From Flabesymbios commensalis (taxonomy: Eukaryota > Annelida > Polychaeta > Terebellida > Flabelligeridae): a stretch of 64,000 bases of DNA. The notes beneath the pieces were generated by a model. The model did no database searches. It saw nothing but the letters and a program-made list of their open reading frames with translations, and had not been told where the DNA came from. The translations under genes and the position numbers were made by a program. Within the stretch, counting starts at the first letter, position 1. Every line of letters starts with the position of its first letter. This document shows, one piece after another, positions 1 to 15,300 of the stretch. The DNA is taken from the NCBI GenBank assembly GCA_964017125.1, contig OZ024915.1, forward strand, positions 21,916,437 through 21,980,436, written 5' to 3'.

Positions 1-959
1 AATAAACACTTCTTCTTCTTTGCACAATATGATATCATTCTTTATCCAATTAAAGCTGGAATTGTTGATGCAATTTCCACTTTCAAGTGAACAGGAAGTT
101 TAGCACTCTGGGCATAATACATACAGTAATCATCAATTTATTTATGTAAAATCTTTACTAATTATATATACTGCTCAGGCAGTTCAGAAGTAAAATCACT
201 AAGGTGAGCAATTTAGAAAAATCACGAAGATTTAGCCTCGAATTTTCACACAAACAAATATTTTATTGACAATGTATGCAGACTTATTTGTCAAATAAAA
301 ATATTTTAGCACAGGAACTAATAAAGACTGTATTCTTTATTTGGCACAAAAATGCAATAATGTGATTATCGTCTGTAGTTTTCAATAAATCTGAAAGAAG
401 CAATTTCTAAATACCTAGATTTAGACATAGACAATGTATATACATGTATTCTCATTATATACTTGAGCGCTTCCCAAGAATCAATCCATGTTAACCCTTG
501 TGCTGCTAAGACAGTATATACGTTTTCAATCAAATTTCAGACTAAGTGAAATACTGCATGATTTATATGTAACATGTCTTGTGGTAGATGCTCAGTTATA
601 AAATAATTCAATTTGAATAATTCTATTATTCATAAAAAATACTCACAAATAATTTAGTAGTAGAACGATTAATTATTTCATTTTAAAAAAATGCTCATTT
701 GGCAAGAATGCAAATATTCGCTTGGACTTACAAGGACTGAAGCATAAGACATTTGATCTCAAAATGATGCCGCCGTTTACAACAGATGTTATGCACCTGT
801 TTCTAAAGAGGCTTAAGCCAACTCATTATATTTCACTTGGTTGTTATAATGAAAGATCAAAGTTAAAGTGTTACATGTTGTATTGTGAAGATTTAGGTAT
901 GTATGGTATAGATAATAGATATACCTGATGCAGTAATTATTTTATTAAACTCAACTCAC

Positions 960-3306
960 CAGTGACTCGTATTCTTCATGCAGTCTTTCCATCATTGCAT
1001 CGTTATCCTGCAGACTGCTAACAGGGCGTATCTAATTTTCAACAAAAAACATATTTTTAAATTTATTATATTATTATATATATTAAAAGTACCAGTCAGT
1101 TTAGAAAATATCCCTAAAAGTGATAAAAAGATAAATTTTCCAAGCCCAATAGATCACAATGTCCATAAGTAATCTCTCACATTAAATCAAAAGTAAGATG
1201 TGTAACGTGTGCAAACTACTTTTACTGTGTTTTCAAATATCTGAAAAGATACAGATTTGTTTGGATAAATACAAATGATTACATGCAAGTGGGATGATTT
1301 CATTTATTTCAATAATGTGTAGGCATCTGAGATCAAACAGGGGAGCTAAATAAATATAAGACAATACAAAATCTTTATCATAATATTGTGACTTACCCTA
1401 AAATTATGGGGATCATCCGCCCAAGACACCTGTATTAAGTCACCATTCGCAGGTCTGGTAAGTGGAGCTGGCATTTCTGTACTGTGCTCAAATTCATTAT
1501 CACCTGAACCCATCTGAAATTACATTTATAAAACATATTTCAATCAAGCAAAATATATATGTCTCAAAACCAAAAATCATTACACAGCTTGCATGTAATA
1601 GGATAATATGTAGCTTTGATGCAAGACTATTTATGCTGGCCAAACATTTACAGCAAAAAAAAAGAAAAATTGTTTTTGTTGAGAAAGACTACTTTTCCAT
1701 AGCTGTAGAATATGATTGCTTGGATGTTAAAGGTGATATTTATATAAGGTGAATCAATGTTAAAATTGATAATCAAGTAGAAGTTCTGATTTCATTGCTT
1801 GTATTGGCAAGCTTGTCCTAGGCCAGATCCAAAATGATAGTTTTCGCCAAAAGAATGGGACAAAAAGTTGAACCAGTTAAATCATTACACTACAGCAAAT
1901 TGAACACAATCTTCAGCCATAATACATTCCCCTATGTCAATTTAAACACATAATTTAATAGATACGCAACATATATGGTAACTGATGGAATGATAAAATA
2001 TTGTGTAGAAATGATGTCACCTGCTTGAAGTGATCCTGTGGACTAACTGATCCTGATCTGGTGTAATTGGTTTCATCATCGGGCTCCGTCACACTTGGGT
2101 CACTGCAGTAATATAAAAAGTATACTTTGTTTCAATTGTAATTTTTTCAATTGATATTTTTTCAGTGGGAATTTTAATTCAGAAAAGCTTTTGTGATTCC
2201 TTCAACCCTCGTGGAAATGTATATGTATGTTCGCAAGCAAGTTTCCAACCAAATAAAATTTCGCTAAAATTGATACAAATCTCGCCTTTACCCTTGAAGC
2301 GCTGAGAAATTTTGTAAGAAACATTGCAACCAAAGGGTTTTTTCAATTTGAAATCATCATAAATGTCTTAGTTAGCTCTTTCATATTCATTTGAATACCT
2401 ATGTTATGGGTTGGCGGTCAGTAGAAATATTTTTACACTTACAGTGCGGGGATCGACTTTAGTCGTCAGAATCTGACGTCTCGACTAAAGTCGATCCCTG
2501 CACTGTAAGGGTTTATGCTCAGCTAATTAAATAATCCAATTTGAAAATCTCTATGTTTCATAAATCAAAGTACGTCATTTGTAGCTGGAAGCCTAAAATA
2601 ACGAAAAAGAAAAAGCAAACAATTTAGCAGCACAATCTGACGTCTCGACTAAAGTCGAACCCTGCACTGTAAGGGTTTATGCTCAGCTAATCAAATAATT
2701 CAATATGAAAATCTCTATGTTTCATTAATCAAAGTATGTCACTTGAAGCTGTAAGCCTAAAATAACGAAAAACAAAAGAAAACAATTTAGCAGCACAATC
2801 TGACGTCTCGACTAAAGTCGAACCCTGCACTGTAAGGGTTTATGCTCAGCTAATCAAATAATTCAATATGAAAATCTCTATGTTTCATTAATCAAAGTAT
2901 GTCACTTGAAGCTGTAAGCCTTAAATAACGAAAAACAAAAGAAAACAATTCAGCAAGGGTTAAGTACATTCAAAGCAAGCAATATCAGGGAAATATAGCT
3001 GCACAAACAGTGATTTAAATCACCTCAGTTATATTAAATAATCACAGTCAATCTAAATCAGGAATCAGTTGATACACACCGGAAAATATAATCCTCAGCC
3101 AGCAGTATTTCACTGGCTGCTATTAGTTCTCCCTCTTCGTCTGCCCAGTAAGCTTCTACCTGCGGCAGCTCATCTGCTGTCCCCGAGACGACCACTTCAA
3201 TAATCCGCAGCTCGTCTGGTGGCAGAAGATCAGCTAGACTTTCCAGAGAAGCAGGGGTCCATTCAAGCCCTTTAGGTGGAAGTCCATACATGGCACATTC
3301 CACAGC
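960..3306 (-). CDS. TDRD7: TDRD7-like exons 25-28: post-Tudor segment and beginning of a fourth Tudor domain (partial)
   Basis: Exons are 3080-3306, 2021-2102, 1397-1513 and 960-1007. Exon 25 encodes AVECAMYGLPPKGLEWTP and a helical, acidic segment; exon 26 is a polar linker. Exons 27-28 encode LIQVSWADDPHNF and then an acidic helix, which is how a further extended Tudor domain begins ('v.V....dP.nF'). Exon 28 uses an acceptor whose exon starts GATAAC; two nearby AGs are in the wrong phase. The donor at 959-958 implies at least one more exon, which I could not find between 1 and 957, so the rest of this Tudor and the stop codon lie to the left. Confidence 0.72.
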
Positions 3307-6300
3307 CTGCACATATATCACATAGTATTACAGGGTTGCCAGTCAAAGAATATCTCTAAATCCTGTCACTTAAAAAATAACATGAGCAGTTCTAGACAAA
3401 TACATTTCTGTTTATTGAAAAAATATTTTTCTCAGTAGCCTAAATTAACCGATGAAGCACTGACTTACAGAATTTAACTATTTACCCAGTTGAAGTTGTG
3501 TCTCGCTGCCGTGAACCACGGGTAAACTAACAATATTTTAGAGACTAAAATTTATATTACTTATTTATCGGTTGTCCCCTCTATGAATAATTATTTTAAC
3601 TACCGGTAATTTTAAATAATTAATGCAATGATTTTAATTGTAAAGACTTGTAAAGCGCACTGAGCACATTATGTGGATTTTAGCGCTATATAAGAACTAT
3701 TTTTATTATTATATTACGGTGGATCAGGTAAAATTCGCTGTGTTAATTTGCGAATTCAAGAATCCGCGAAAAATATTTTTTTAAATTTTTTTACTTCATA
3801 TTTATTGTTCACAAGACAACAGAGTGATGTATATACTTACTAATGATGTCCTTGTAATAATACTTAACCATCCAATAATTGACAGGCATGATTTATCATG
3901 ATATGGGTGAAACTGTTTTTAACCCCTAAAGCCCTGAATTAAATCATTAAATTTTTCACTGACTTGAAGATGTATCGCTTCAAGTTGGTGAAAAATAGTC
4001 ATATCTGTTCAATTTGGGATCAAACACTTCATTCATTAATAAAATAGATTGAAATGACAGCGGTGTAAGGGTTTAACTCACCTGATAAGGCAAAGTCAGC
4101 AAGTGTGATTTGACATTATCGATGCTGCGGAGACTGCTCAGTGGGACAGTATCACGGTTACCATAGTCTATGTAGAAAACATCCGCTTTGCGGCCTTCTT
4201 GAATTTCCTCAACGCGTGCTCTGTACCACATGCTATCCACACAATTTCGGGCAACGTACAGCTGGCCAACTGTTGGTGTGCGTACAAATGAACTGGCATC
4301 AGATTGCTGTAATTTAAAAAAGGGGAAAATCCAGAAATTATCACTACACAGAGACTAGCTAAAATGGCCATTTCGCTGTCGATTGTCTAACATGCTAACT
4401 TTACAATAAGCTCAAATTTGGGTGGAATTCTGTTTACCCCTTTATCAGCCAAATTCTGTAATTAAAATTTCCACCCACTTATTGGTGATAAAAAATAAAT
4501 ATGATTGAGTGTGCTAATAAAAAATGATATTGCAATGATATTGCAATGGATTGCACCATTTTCAATCAATGAATTTCAAAGTATGCCATGCAGCAAATAC
4601 ATGTAAAAAGGATGCTTAGTTGTGTATGAAGAATAAAAGGGATGTATCAAGGCACATAACAAAGTGCCACAAACAGCCTTTCAGGCTTGCATAAAAAAGG
4701 ATGACAATATATCATACTTTATTTGCATACTGATTAGCATGAAAAAAGCAAAATCAATCAAATAAATAATGGCTTCACTTTGTCAACCAGGATTAATTAA
4801 CAAAATATATAAATAAGAAAATTCCCACACTAACAGATTATGACAAAATTAGACATTTATTTTTTGGAGCTGGTTGGGTTTAAAATTTATGCCATGCCAA
4901 ATATTAAAAAAAAAATTATTGTCTAAATTTTTAATGTGATCAGGGCCTTTTTAAACTAATGCAGTTAGTTAACTGATTGTCTTAGTACTCATAAGAGTCT
5001 CACCTCAAATTCCATCAGCTCTTCGCGTAATTCTTCAAGACGTTTCAGACCTGGTCCTTCTATTTGGAGGTAGATAGAACCAGAGTCAGTGACACAGCTG
5101 GCATAACACTCAACAGTGTGCATCCTCTGTAACATAAAAAGGCTTCAGTCAAAACCTCCAGAGATATATTCAAGCGAGCATCCCCTTAAAAAATGTACAT
5201 GTATTTTTTATACTGTCCAAATCGGTCCCCGCACTGGAAGAGTAAAATATTTATAATGGCCATAGATCTATAACATAGGTATTCAAATGAATAGCAAAGA
5301 TTTATTATGATTTCAAATTGCAAAAACCCTTTGGTCTCCATGGGTTATACAAAACTATTTGAGCGCTTTAAAGGTTAGTATCACTTGCCATTATAATTTT
5401 TTTACCATAAAAATCTTTTGTCTAAATAGACGTCAGATTCTGATGGCTAAGTCGCTTCCCGCACTAAAAGGGTTAACAAAAATGTGCTGATTAGAAAGAA
5501 CTATTCTGAATTCCTTGGATTTGATTCTCATGAAAAAATTATCTAATATAAAAGCAAATGTGAAATATTTGTGTGTGGATATAAGCTAAAAAGCAATGGG
5601 TAAAACCATGAAGCAGCCTTTATAGAATACCCGAACATGTGTGGTGTGTACATACAGCAGGTAGCCTTGGTGAAAGATCAGAATCCTTCAGAATTTCTGC
5701 CACTTTCTCATTAATATTAACATCAGGGACGTCTGGGTCTTCACTTGTCTCCCACAGTGTCACAGACACCATACCAACAAATCTGTTATACAGTAGAAAC
5801 AAAATATTTTCAAACATAATTATAGCACTACATATGACAAGGGATTTTACCGAATAAAAGGACCAGGGTGGTTTACCTTCATTACTTACTCAGCTCACAT
5901 TCATAATCTGTAAGTATCTACTATCTAAACCATTTTTGGTATCCTTAAAAATAATTATAGCTTAAAAGGTACTAACAATATCTACACACTCCCTAATTAA
6001 TCCTTAATACTAACCATAGCATCAAGTACGATTTGGGGTTGAGGGTGTGATCCAGAATTGTCATGGTGTGTATAGCTGTGAAAGATTCACACCCTGTAAT
6101 GGGTTTTTACGGGGTGTGATACAAATTATAGGGGTGTTCAGGTGGGATTTGGGAGTGCATATCACGCACACATGCTCTGCTAGCAAACATTTTCAATTTA
6201 AAAATTGGATCAAGTTAAAAGACTGACATCATCTTTTAGCTTGATCCAAGTTTGAAAAAAAACACTATTTATAAAGAATTCTCATTTTACCTGTCATTAA

Positions 6301-9300
6301 TTTCGGCAACACAAGTCATTCCAAGAGCCATCTCAGATAATTTTGCTGATACCTCCATATCTTTTTCGAATGATTCTAATCCTGTTAATTTGCAGTTGAT
6401 CGCCTGATAACAAAAGTTGGCATTCTAGGAAACTCATGATAAAATTAGTTTTTATGGCAAATGTAAGCAAGATAATTACAAATGTGTTAACCCTTTTAGG
6501 CATGAATTTACCATTTTCATCTTCATCCACTACAAGTCTAATTCTCGACTTGTAGTGGATGAAGATGATTTGATGTGGTTTAAAAATTAAAGAAAATTAC
6601 CACGTATTGGTAAACCAGTTTCATGGATATTTTCGTTCTAAAACCCCTAGTTGTAGGAAAATTGAGTCTGTTTTCAGGGATGTAAAATGATGCTTTGATG
6701 CATTGTGAGGGTTTAAAGGGTTAATGTACAAACCTGGAAAGGCAGTTGCAGGAACTTTGCAGGAAGAGGGCGTACTTCCCCCTGCTCTACTATATCAGTA
6801 TCACCGTAATCAAGGAAGTACACCTCAACCTGTAACAAGATAAAAAGAAAACAACAATGTCACACATTCAAATCTCTGTGGATTGAATAGAGAAATGTCT
6901 ATGGGATTAAAAAAAAAAGCAGCAGAGTATGACATTCCAAAATTATAAAAAAGTGAGCAAAAGTTTTCTTTCTGTAGTACATACTAAATAATATTACTCG
7001 GAGACAACGGTTAACCAATCAAATACAATTGAAATTATCACTTTTTCATGGTGGTCAGCATTTTGCAAACAAATTGTTGACTCTTGAGGTAAAAAAACTT
7101 TTCAGCCACAGCCATGGAGGTGAGCGGATGTTAACCATTACACTGCGGGGATCGACTTTAGTCGTCAGAATCTGACATTGTCAATCCCCACACTTATAAT
7201 GATCCACGTGCAGTGTTAATTTACCTTTAGGTCTGTGATAGAGATAACCCAGCCACGGTACCACGTGAGTTTTAACTTACCTTTAGCTCAGTGATAGAGA
7301 TGACCCGGCGCGGTACCACGTGTAGTGTTAATTTACCTTTAGCTCAGTGATAGAGATGACCAGGCCACGGTACCACGTGTAGTGTTAATTTACCTTTAGC
7401 TCAGTGATAGAGATGACGCGGCCACGGTACCACGTGTAGTGTTAATTTACCTTTAGCTCAGTGATGGAGATGACTCGGCCGCGGTAACATGCGAGTGTAA
7501 ATTTACCTTTAGCTCAGTGATAGAGATAACCCGGCTGCCGTACCATGTGAGTGTTAATTTACCTTTAGCTCAGTGATAGAGATGACCCGGCCACGGTACC
7601 ACGTGTAGTGTTAATTTACCTTTAGCTCAGTGATAGAGATGACCTGGCCACAGTACCACGTGAGTTTTAACTTACCTTTAGCTCGGTGATAGAGATGACC
7701 CGGCACGGTACCACGTGTAGTGTTAATTTACCTTTAGCTCAGTGATAGAGATGACGCGGCCACGGTACCACGTGTAGTGTTAATTTACCTTTAGCTCAGT
7801 GATAGAGATGACTCAGCCGCGGTAACATGCGAGTGTAAATTTACTTTTAGCTCAGTGATAGAGATAAACCGGCCGCCGTACCACGTGAGTGTTAATTTAC
7901 CTTTAGCTCACTGATAGAGATAACCCGGCCGCGGTACCTCGTGTAGTGTTAATTTACCTTTAGCTCGGTGATAGAGATGACCCGGCCACGGTACTACGTG
8001 TAGTGTTAATTTACCTTTAGCTCGGTGATAGAGATGACCCGGACACGGTACCACGTGTAGTGTTACTTTACATTTAGCTCAGTGATAGAGATGACCCCGG
8101 CCACGGTACCATGTGTAGTGTTAATTTACCTTTAGCTCAGTGATAGAGATGATCCGGCCGCCGTACCATGTGTAATGTTAATTTACCTTTAGCTCAGTGA
8201 TAGAGATGACCCGGCCACGGTACCAGGTGTAGTGTTAATTTACCTTTAGCTCAGTGATAGAGATAACTCGGCCACAGTACCACGTGTAATGTTAATTTAC
8301 CTTTAGCTCAGTGATAGAGATGACCCGGCCGCCGTACCACGTGCAATGTTAATTTACCTTTAGCTCAGTGATAGAGATAACCCGGCCATGGTACCTCGTG
8401 TAGTGTTAATTTACCTTTAGCTCAATGATAGAGATAACCCGGCCACGGTACCATGAGTAGTGTTATTTTATCTTTAGCTCAGTGATAGAGATAACCCAGC
8501 CACGTTACCATGCGAGTGTTAATTTACCTTTCGCTCAGTGATAGAGATAACCCGACCTTGGTTCCATGTGAGTGTTAACTTACCTTTAGCTCAGTGATAG
8601 AGATAACCCGGCCACGGTACCACATGTAGTGTTAATTTACCTTTAGCTCAGTGATAGAGATGACCTGGCCGGGTACCACATGTAGTGTTAATTACCTTTA
8701 GCTCAGTGATAGAGATAACCCGGCCACGGTACCACGTGTAGTGTTAATTTACCTTTAGCTCAGTGATAGAGATAACCCAGCCACGGTACCACATGTAGTG
8801 TTAATTTACCTTTAGCTCAGTGATAGAGATGACCCGGCCGTGGTACCACGTGTAGTGTTAATTTACCTTTAGCTCAGTGTTAGAGATAACCCGGCTATGG
8901 TACCATGTGTAGTGGTAATTTACCTTTAGCTCAGTGATAGAGATGACCCGGCCACGGTACCACGAGTAGTTTTAATTTACCTTTAGCTCAGTGATAGAGA
9001 AAACCCGGCCATGGTACCACGTGTAGTGTTAATTTACCTTTAGCTCAGTGATAGAGATGACCCGGCCGTGGTACCACGTGTAGTGTTAATTTACCTCTAG
9101 CTTAGTGATAGAGATAACCCGGCTATGGTACCATGTGTAGTGGTAATTTACCTTAAGCTCAGTGATAGAGATGACCCAGCCATGGTACCAAGTGTAGTGT
9201 TAATTTACCTTTAGCTCAGTGATAGAGATGACCCGACCGTGGTACCACGTGTAGTGTTAATTTACCTTTAGCTGGGTGATAGAGATGACCCGGCCGTGGT

Positions 9301-12300
9301 ACCATGTGTAGTGTTAATTTACCTTTAGCTGGGTGATAGAGATGACCCGGCCGTGGTACCACGTGTAGTGTTAATTTACCTTTAGCTCAGTGAAGAGATA
9401 ACCCAGCCGCGGTACCAAATGTAGTGTTAATTTACCTTTAGATCAGTGATAGACAGGACCCGGCCGCGGTACCATGTGTAGTGTTAATTTACCTTTAGCT
9501 CAGTAATAGAGATGACCCGGCCACGGTACCACGTGTAGCAGTCGTCCTCTTCTAAGTATGTACGGATGGCACACAACTGGTTTACTTCTGGGATGTACTC
9601 CCCACGAGAACAATTCTCAAGCTCAGACAGCTGTTCTTCCAGCTCTTCCAAGGCTATCTTTAATTCACAAAGAAATAATCATTATTGCAACTAGTACAAA
9701 TAAATAATAATAATATATATATATACTATTACATACATATGTACATATATACTGTATCCTGGTGAAGATGAACTGTTTTTAAAAATGTACTTGTTCATTT
9801 AGCAAGTGGATGCATATAAATTTACATGCTACATTCATGCACATATATTCGCTTGTATTCTTATATACCATTGCATGCACTGCTACATAGCTCATCATTA
9901 TAAACTTATAAAATTATAAACTGCTCTATATCATTGTCTCCACAGATCTATATGTTGTGGTAGACCCCTACAACACTAAGCTATACATTTTAAGTTTTCA
10001 GTCACATGAAGTTGTGTCTCGCTACCGCGACACACAACTTCAAGTGACTAAAAATGTATGTGATTTGTAAAATTTAAGTACCAATATATATCAATGTTTC
10101 AAGATTAAAGATATATTAGGCCTACATTTTTTGAGGAACTGATTATACATGTCCTAAAAAAACACAGAATGTCTACTATGGTCGCCATCAGTGCTCTAGG
10201 GGTTGATTTGTCAAAGGATTGTGCATGGGTGTGATTGCGCATTTCTGTGACATGGAGGTATGTTGCATCATAGTTTAAGTGGTATTAGTACTTATTATAG
10301 ATTAGAAAAGGGATTAACCCAAGCAAGTTTACTGGCAAAGTTTACTATGCATACAAATAAATGATGATTATTAATTACAAATTTAAAGATTTTAATGAAT
10401 TTTATGATAATAAAAAAAATTGTGTTCGAATATAAGGGCATACACTTATATATTAACACCAAGTGTGATGTCACAAATGGACAAATGAATCGGAGCCATA
10501 TACTCACATTATTATCCCGGTAAAACATGAGAAGTTGACCAAATGCTATTTTAATGCTGGCTCTCAGTCTATGATGCTGACCCAGCATTAATACACCATT
10601 AGGTCAACCTCTCGTGTCTGATTCGGTTACAATACACACCGAGTATTCTGGTCCAACGAGCCTCATACAAACATCTGTGGTGGTGTTAACATAGGAAATG
10701 TACACTTCCCAATCATTACTTTCTGGCAGCTTCAGAGACACTGTAAGAAAATAGCTTAATCAATTACATGCAAGATAAAAATTAAATATGTTGATTTTTG
10801 CTCAATGACATGGAATGAATGACAAATATGATCTCACAGCTCTAGAAAATGAGAAGGACCGTAACAAAAAAATGTGTAAAGTTTCCAGTTTTTATTAAAT
10901 AACCTATAATTATATATGGTGTTAATCAATCCTGAAAGACAATTGTTCATTATCACTAAAACCTGCTAATAGCTGGGATATAGCATGTTTGTTAGGAGCA
11001 CAAATTGGGATTATATGTGTTTATTCTTGGGATTATATGTGTTTATTCTGAATCTCGTTTGGTAATTTTTGTCTACATTTGAAGTGTTTTACCACAAACA
11101 TTATAACTGCAATTTATCAAATGAACAACAGCAAACAGACATTTTTTTAATTATTAAAAATTTAGTTTTTTAACGTAGAAATATTTCTCCATTGATTTGT
11201 AACCGACAATTGTGTCAGCAAAGCCAGCAGCAAAGAATAAGAAATACCAAGGAGTAATCAAGCACTTGAACAGTCTACCCTTTAGCTACAACAAGATGAT
11301 AAATCAGAAAAATAACTCACCTGGGAGATCATATCGCAGAGCAAGTTGTTTTTTTACTAAGTGGTCACTGATCTGGAAGTTTGAGTCATTCACATCAGTT
11401 AGCTGGACCGAAACTTTGTTATCTGCAAAAATAAACATGTAAAAAATATATTTCTTATTTTGATTCAATGTAGAACTAAATATTTGTATTATCTGAATTA
11501 AATTAATAACACTTCCATTATCGGTTCATACTCATAAAAGCTGTGCCAATGGATTCAATACAAAGCAGGCTGGCTAAATTAAATCCATGAGGATATAATT
11601 TAAGAAAATTCATTTAAAAAAAAAAGTAATTAAATTGAAGGGATGATAACAGGTCATGGAGAAAAAATCAGAAACCACAAATTTGAAAATTCATGACAAA
11701 AAAGGCAGAAACAGCGAATCCGTGGATGACAAAAAAATCCATCATCCCTGAAATTTATTAATTCCAAGGTTGTTTCAAGGTAAGCATATAATGTTTTTTT
11801 ATATCTAATTGATAACAAGAACCAACATAGCTACATATATATAGAGAAAAGTATGGTGCTTTTAATGATTCTCACACTTAGAACCACATGTGGCCAATAA
11901 ATATAATATTTATTTTGATCATTTGTTTTTCACACTCTTGATCCACGAATGGCGAGAAATAATAATAATTTAAATTATTTATTTATTCTCTATATTTTTT
12001 TATTTTCAATTAAAGTCAACATGTCCACAATAATATAATTTGTTGTTGGACTAAACAAAAATAACAGTCACCTTGTTTATTAGTTTCAATGACATCCATG
12101 AAAAATATCTTGTCCTGAGCAACATCTTCAAATTCAGCTATTGTGTTTTGATTCCATGTTTTTCCCTGCAAAAAGACATGCAGTATATAGATATTAAACT
12201 CTACTTCAATATATTAAACCCTAGAGCACTGAGATATTCAATTTAAATTTTCAGTCACTTTGAAGTTTTCTCGCTAAGGCAATCCACAACTTCAAGTGAC

Positions 12301-15300
12301 TGAAAAAGTGTGTTTTTTGCGAAATTTAAGTCCTAACATACCATATATCGGTGTTTCAAGATTGAAAGCATATTTTACTTTTAACAACTGATTATACAGG
12401 TGCTAGGAAAAACACAGAATGCCTACTGTAGTCGACATCAGTGTTCAAAGGGTTATTTTACGACACAAATTATACATAATGAACCTTTCCACAAAATTTT
12501 TTATATTACATATCTAAATATTAGAAGAGTACTTACTTCTATAGGGTAAGCATGCTGTAATCGGCATGGAATTGCCTGTCTGGCATGTTGGCAAAATCGA
12601 CTCTGTATATTGTAGACTTTGGAAGTTAGCACGGTCTCAAAGTTTCCATAATCGATGTATGATATGTCAAGTTCAAGCTGTTGAAAAGTAAACATATCAC
12701 ATTTATTGTCTTACCATTTTTCAGATCCGGTTTCCACTCCATAATTTTAAAATACATCTAGCAAAATAGAAACTGAGAAGTTTACCTCTCTTTTACCATT
12801 TAGTATTATGTTAATCCCCAGTCCAAGTACACAACGATTTTTTCTCATTTTTATTCACAATGTGATGTGAAAAGCGGTCACAATACCACACTCAAGGTGA
12901 ATAAAAATGTCCCGAATTCTTAAAATACCAAACTATAATATCTTAACCCTTCAACTGCAAAATTATTCAATTTGAATTTTCACCCACTTGAAGTTGTGTC
13001 TCGCTGACGCGACACACAACTTCAAGTGAGTGAAAATTATTCAGATTTGACAAAATGGAGGTCAACTCTTTTCAAATCTTGCTAGTTGATGTAACATTTT
13101 ATCTTAAACATAGGGGTATTTAAATTGGGGTACTTAATGTGCCAATACAAAATGAAAACTCGAATATATGTGGCAAAATAAAAGAGGGGAGCCTCCTTAT
13201 TGTGATGGATTGTGATGAATTTTATTCAACATAGGCTGAAGTGGTCATTTAATATATGAAGAAAGAAGATACATAAGAAAATAACTGTAAAATGAGATAC
13301 AGGATACAATTTTGCAGAGGGTTTGTTAGTCTAATTAAAGCTAAAGTGAAACAGGCCTAGATAGATCACTATGACAAAATTGGTGCTGATGTACAAATAT
13401 GTGCTCAGCAAAATACAATCTGACAGTTAATTAAACAGAAGCTTTTCAGTTACCTAATTTTTTAACACAATACTCCTTATTTAGGTTATGTGCTTCTTGC
13501 TAACTTGCATCAAACCCTATAGAGTTCATTAGAAATAAAATGAATCGGACTTTACGCCACTTTTGTGCATATACAGGCTAAATTGGGCCAGAAGAATCTC
13601 CTGAGGATGGCGAGATGACACTGCCCTCCAGACACAGGATTCAAAATTCAGACCCTGGAGGTCTGATGTCAAGCACGCTACCTCTCGGTCACAGAGGCTC
13701 CCCACAATACTGAGTTTTACGAGTGGATGAGGAAGAAACATTTTTGTTTCTTTCAAATCGCCGAGACGCGGAAACGAACCCCAAAATCAAGCGTGAAAGG
13801 CAGCGTTGCTAACCACTACCCTATAGAGTTCATTAGACACATTCAAAAACCAACTAGATTGAACCTTCAACAAAATAGGTGTTACTGTTTTCGGCAAAAA
13901 GGCATTAAAACATCCACAGAATCATCGTGTCCTCTGGTCATCCCCCCCTTCAACCACATCAAAAAAATCACTAAAATTTAAAAGCTGTAGAGGCTACTTT
14001 CAATATTTTTGAAAATCTAATTCTCAAATATGACTGCAATCTAACCAACCATTCAGAAGATAATTCATTTAGAAAGGATTTTGCACACAGGCCAAATAAT
14101 ACTTGTGAAAATAACTAAATAAATCATAAACTTAGGAGTGTTACTTAAATCAATTGAAACAGATTAAAGCCAAACACTAAAATCATCCCAAAAGTTTAAA
14201 ACAAGCACCCTAGCTTTTTTTTGTGATGCATTTAACCATTATTTATTGAAATTTTCAATCACTTGAGGCTGTGTCTCGCTACCGCGATCCACAACCTAAA
14301 GTGGTTGAAAATTACTTGTTTTTGTTTAATTTGAGACCAAACATTAACAAATCTTGATGTTTAAACAGTCATTTCATTCATTCCCAATAACAGTGGTTCA
14401 ATCAGCTATCAAAACAGATTAAAAATGACTATTGTCTTTATCAGCAAGCAAAGGCCTAAACGTTTGCATCACTGATGATTAATAATAGACAGAAGTATTA
14501 CTGACGCCTTTAGTGCCCCTCATGGTAGATATCAGTTGTCCTCGATAAAAACAATCATCTGTGTGCTGAGCGATACAGTAAGTTCCCACCTCCAAAGTAG
14601 TTAGTTCAGGTAGCAGATCCTTGCGCTGCAAAACAACATTGGGTCAACACTTTAATTAGTACAATTAAATCATTTGAATTTGCAACTGCTTCAAATTGTT
14701 ATTCGTTACCTTGTCCCACAACTTCAGGTAGGTATGAATCATAATTTACATAGATGTTTGAGATAAGAGTTTAAATATTTGTCTGCCTTGCAACTGAAGA
14801 CTGATCTCACCACAACTAAATGATCGTGAGAAAATTAAGGAACTCAAGATGTTGAATTAAGAAATTAATCTCTCCATTTTGCTTGCAAACCTGTGAATCT
14901 AAAAATAGTCAAAAAATAGTCAAAGTATTTTAATTTAAAATAGCTAATGTCGATTTCAGGTAAATACATCTTAAAAATTTAATCCACTGTAAAAAATATC
15001 CCACAATAAAAAAAACTTAAATTTACATCATCACAAATTTAAATCAAATTGTATGATAACGAAATCCTGTGAAGACAAGTAATATTCTGAACATACTGAG
15101 TATTCTGTCTGAAGTTGAGAGGTGATTCTTTGCATTGGGCCGTCTATCAAGTGTACGTAAAACAAGAATGGATCTACTGTATGCACAACTTCCACCTTGA
15201 CACGTGAGCTAAAATAAAACAAGGAAAAATTGCTATTAAGCATTTGGAGCTACTTACTTTTTCAGATTCATAAGGAATTAAAATATTTGTTATCTACATC

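Noticed and set aside
7212-9492. CRISPR-like array
   Set aside because: Units are head-to-tail without unique spacers and derive from an exon end; eukaryotic context.
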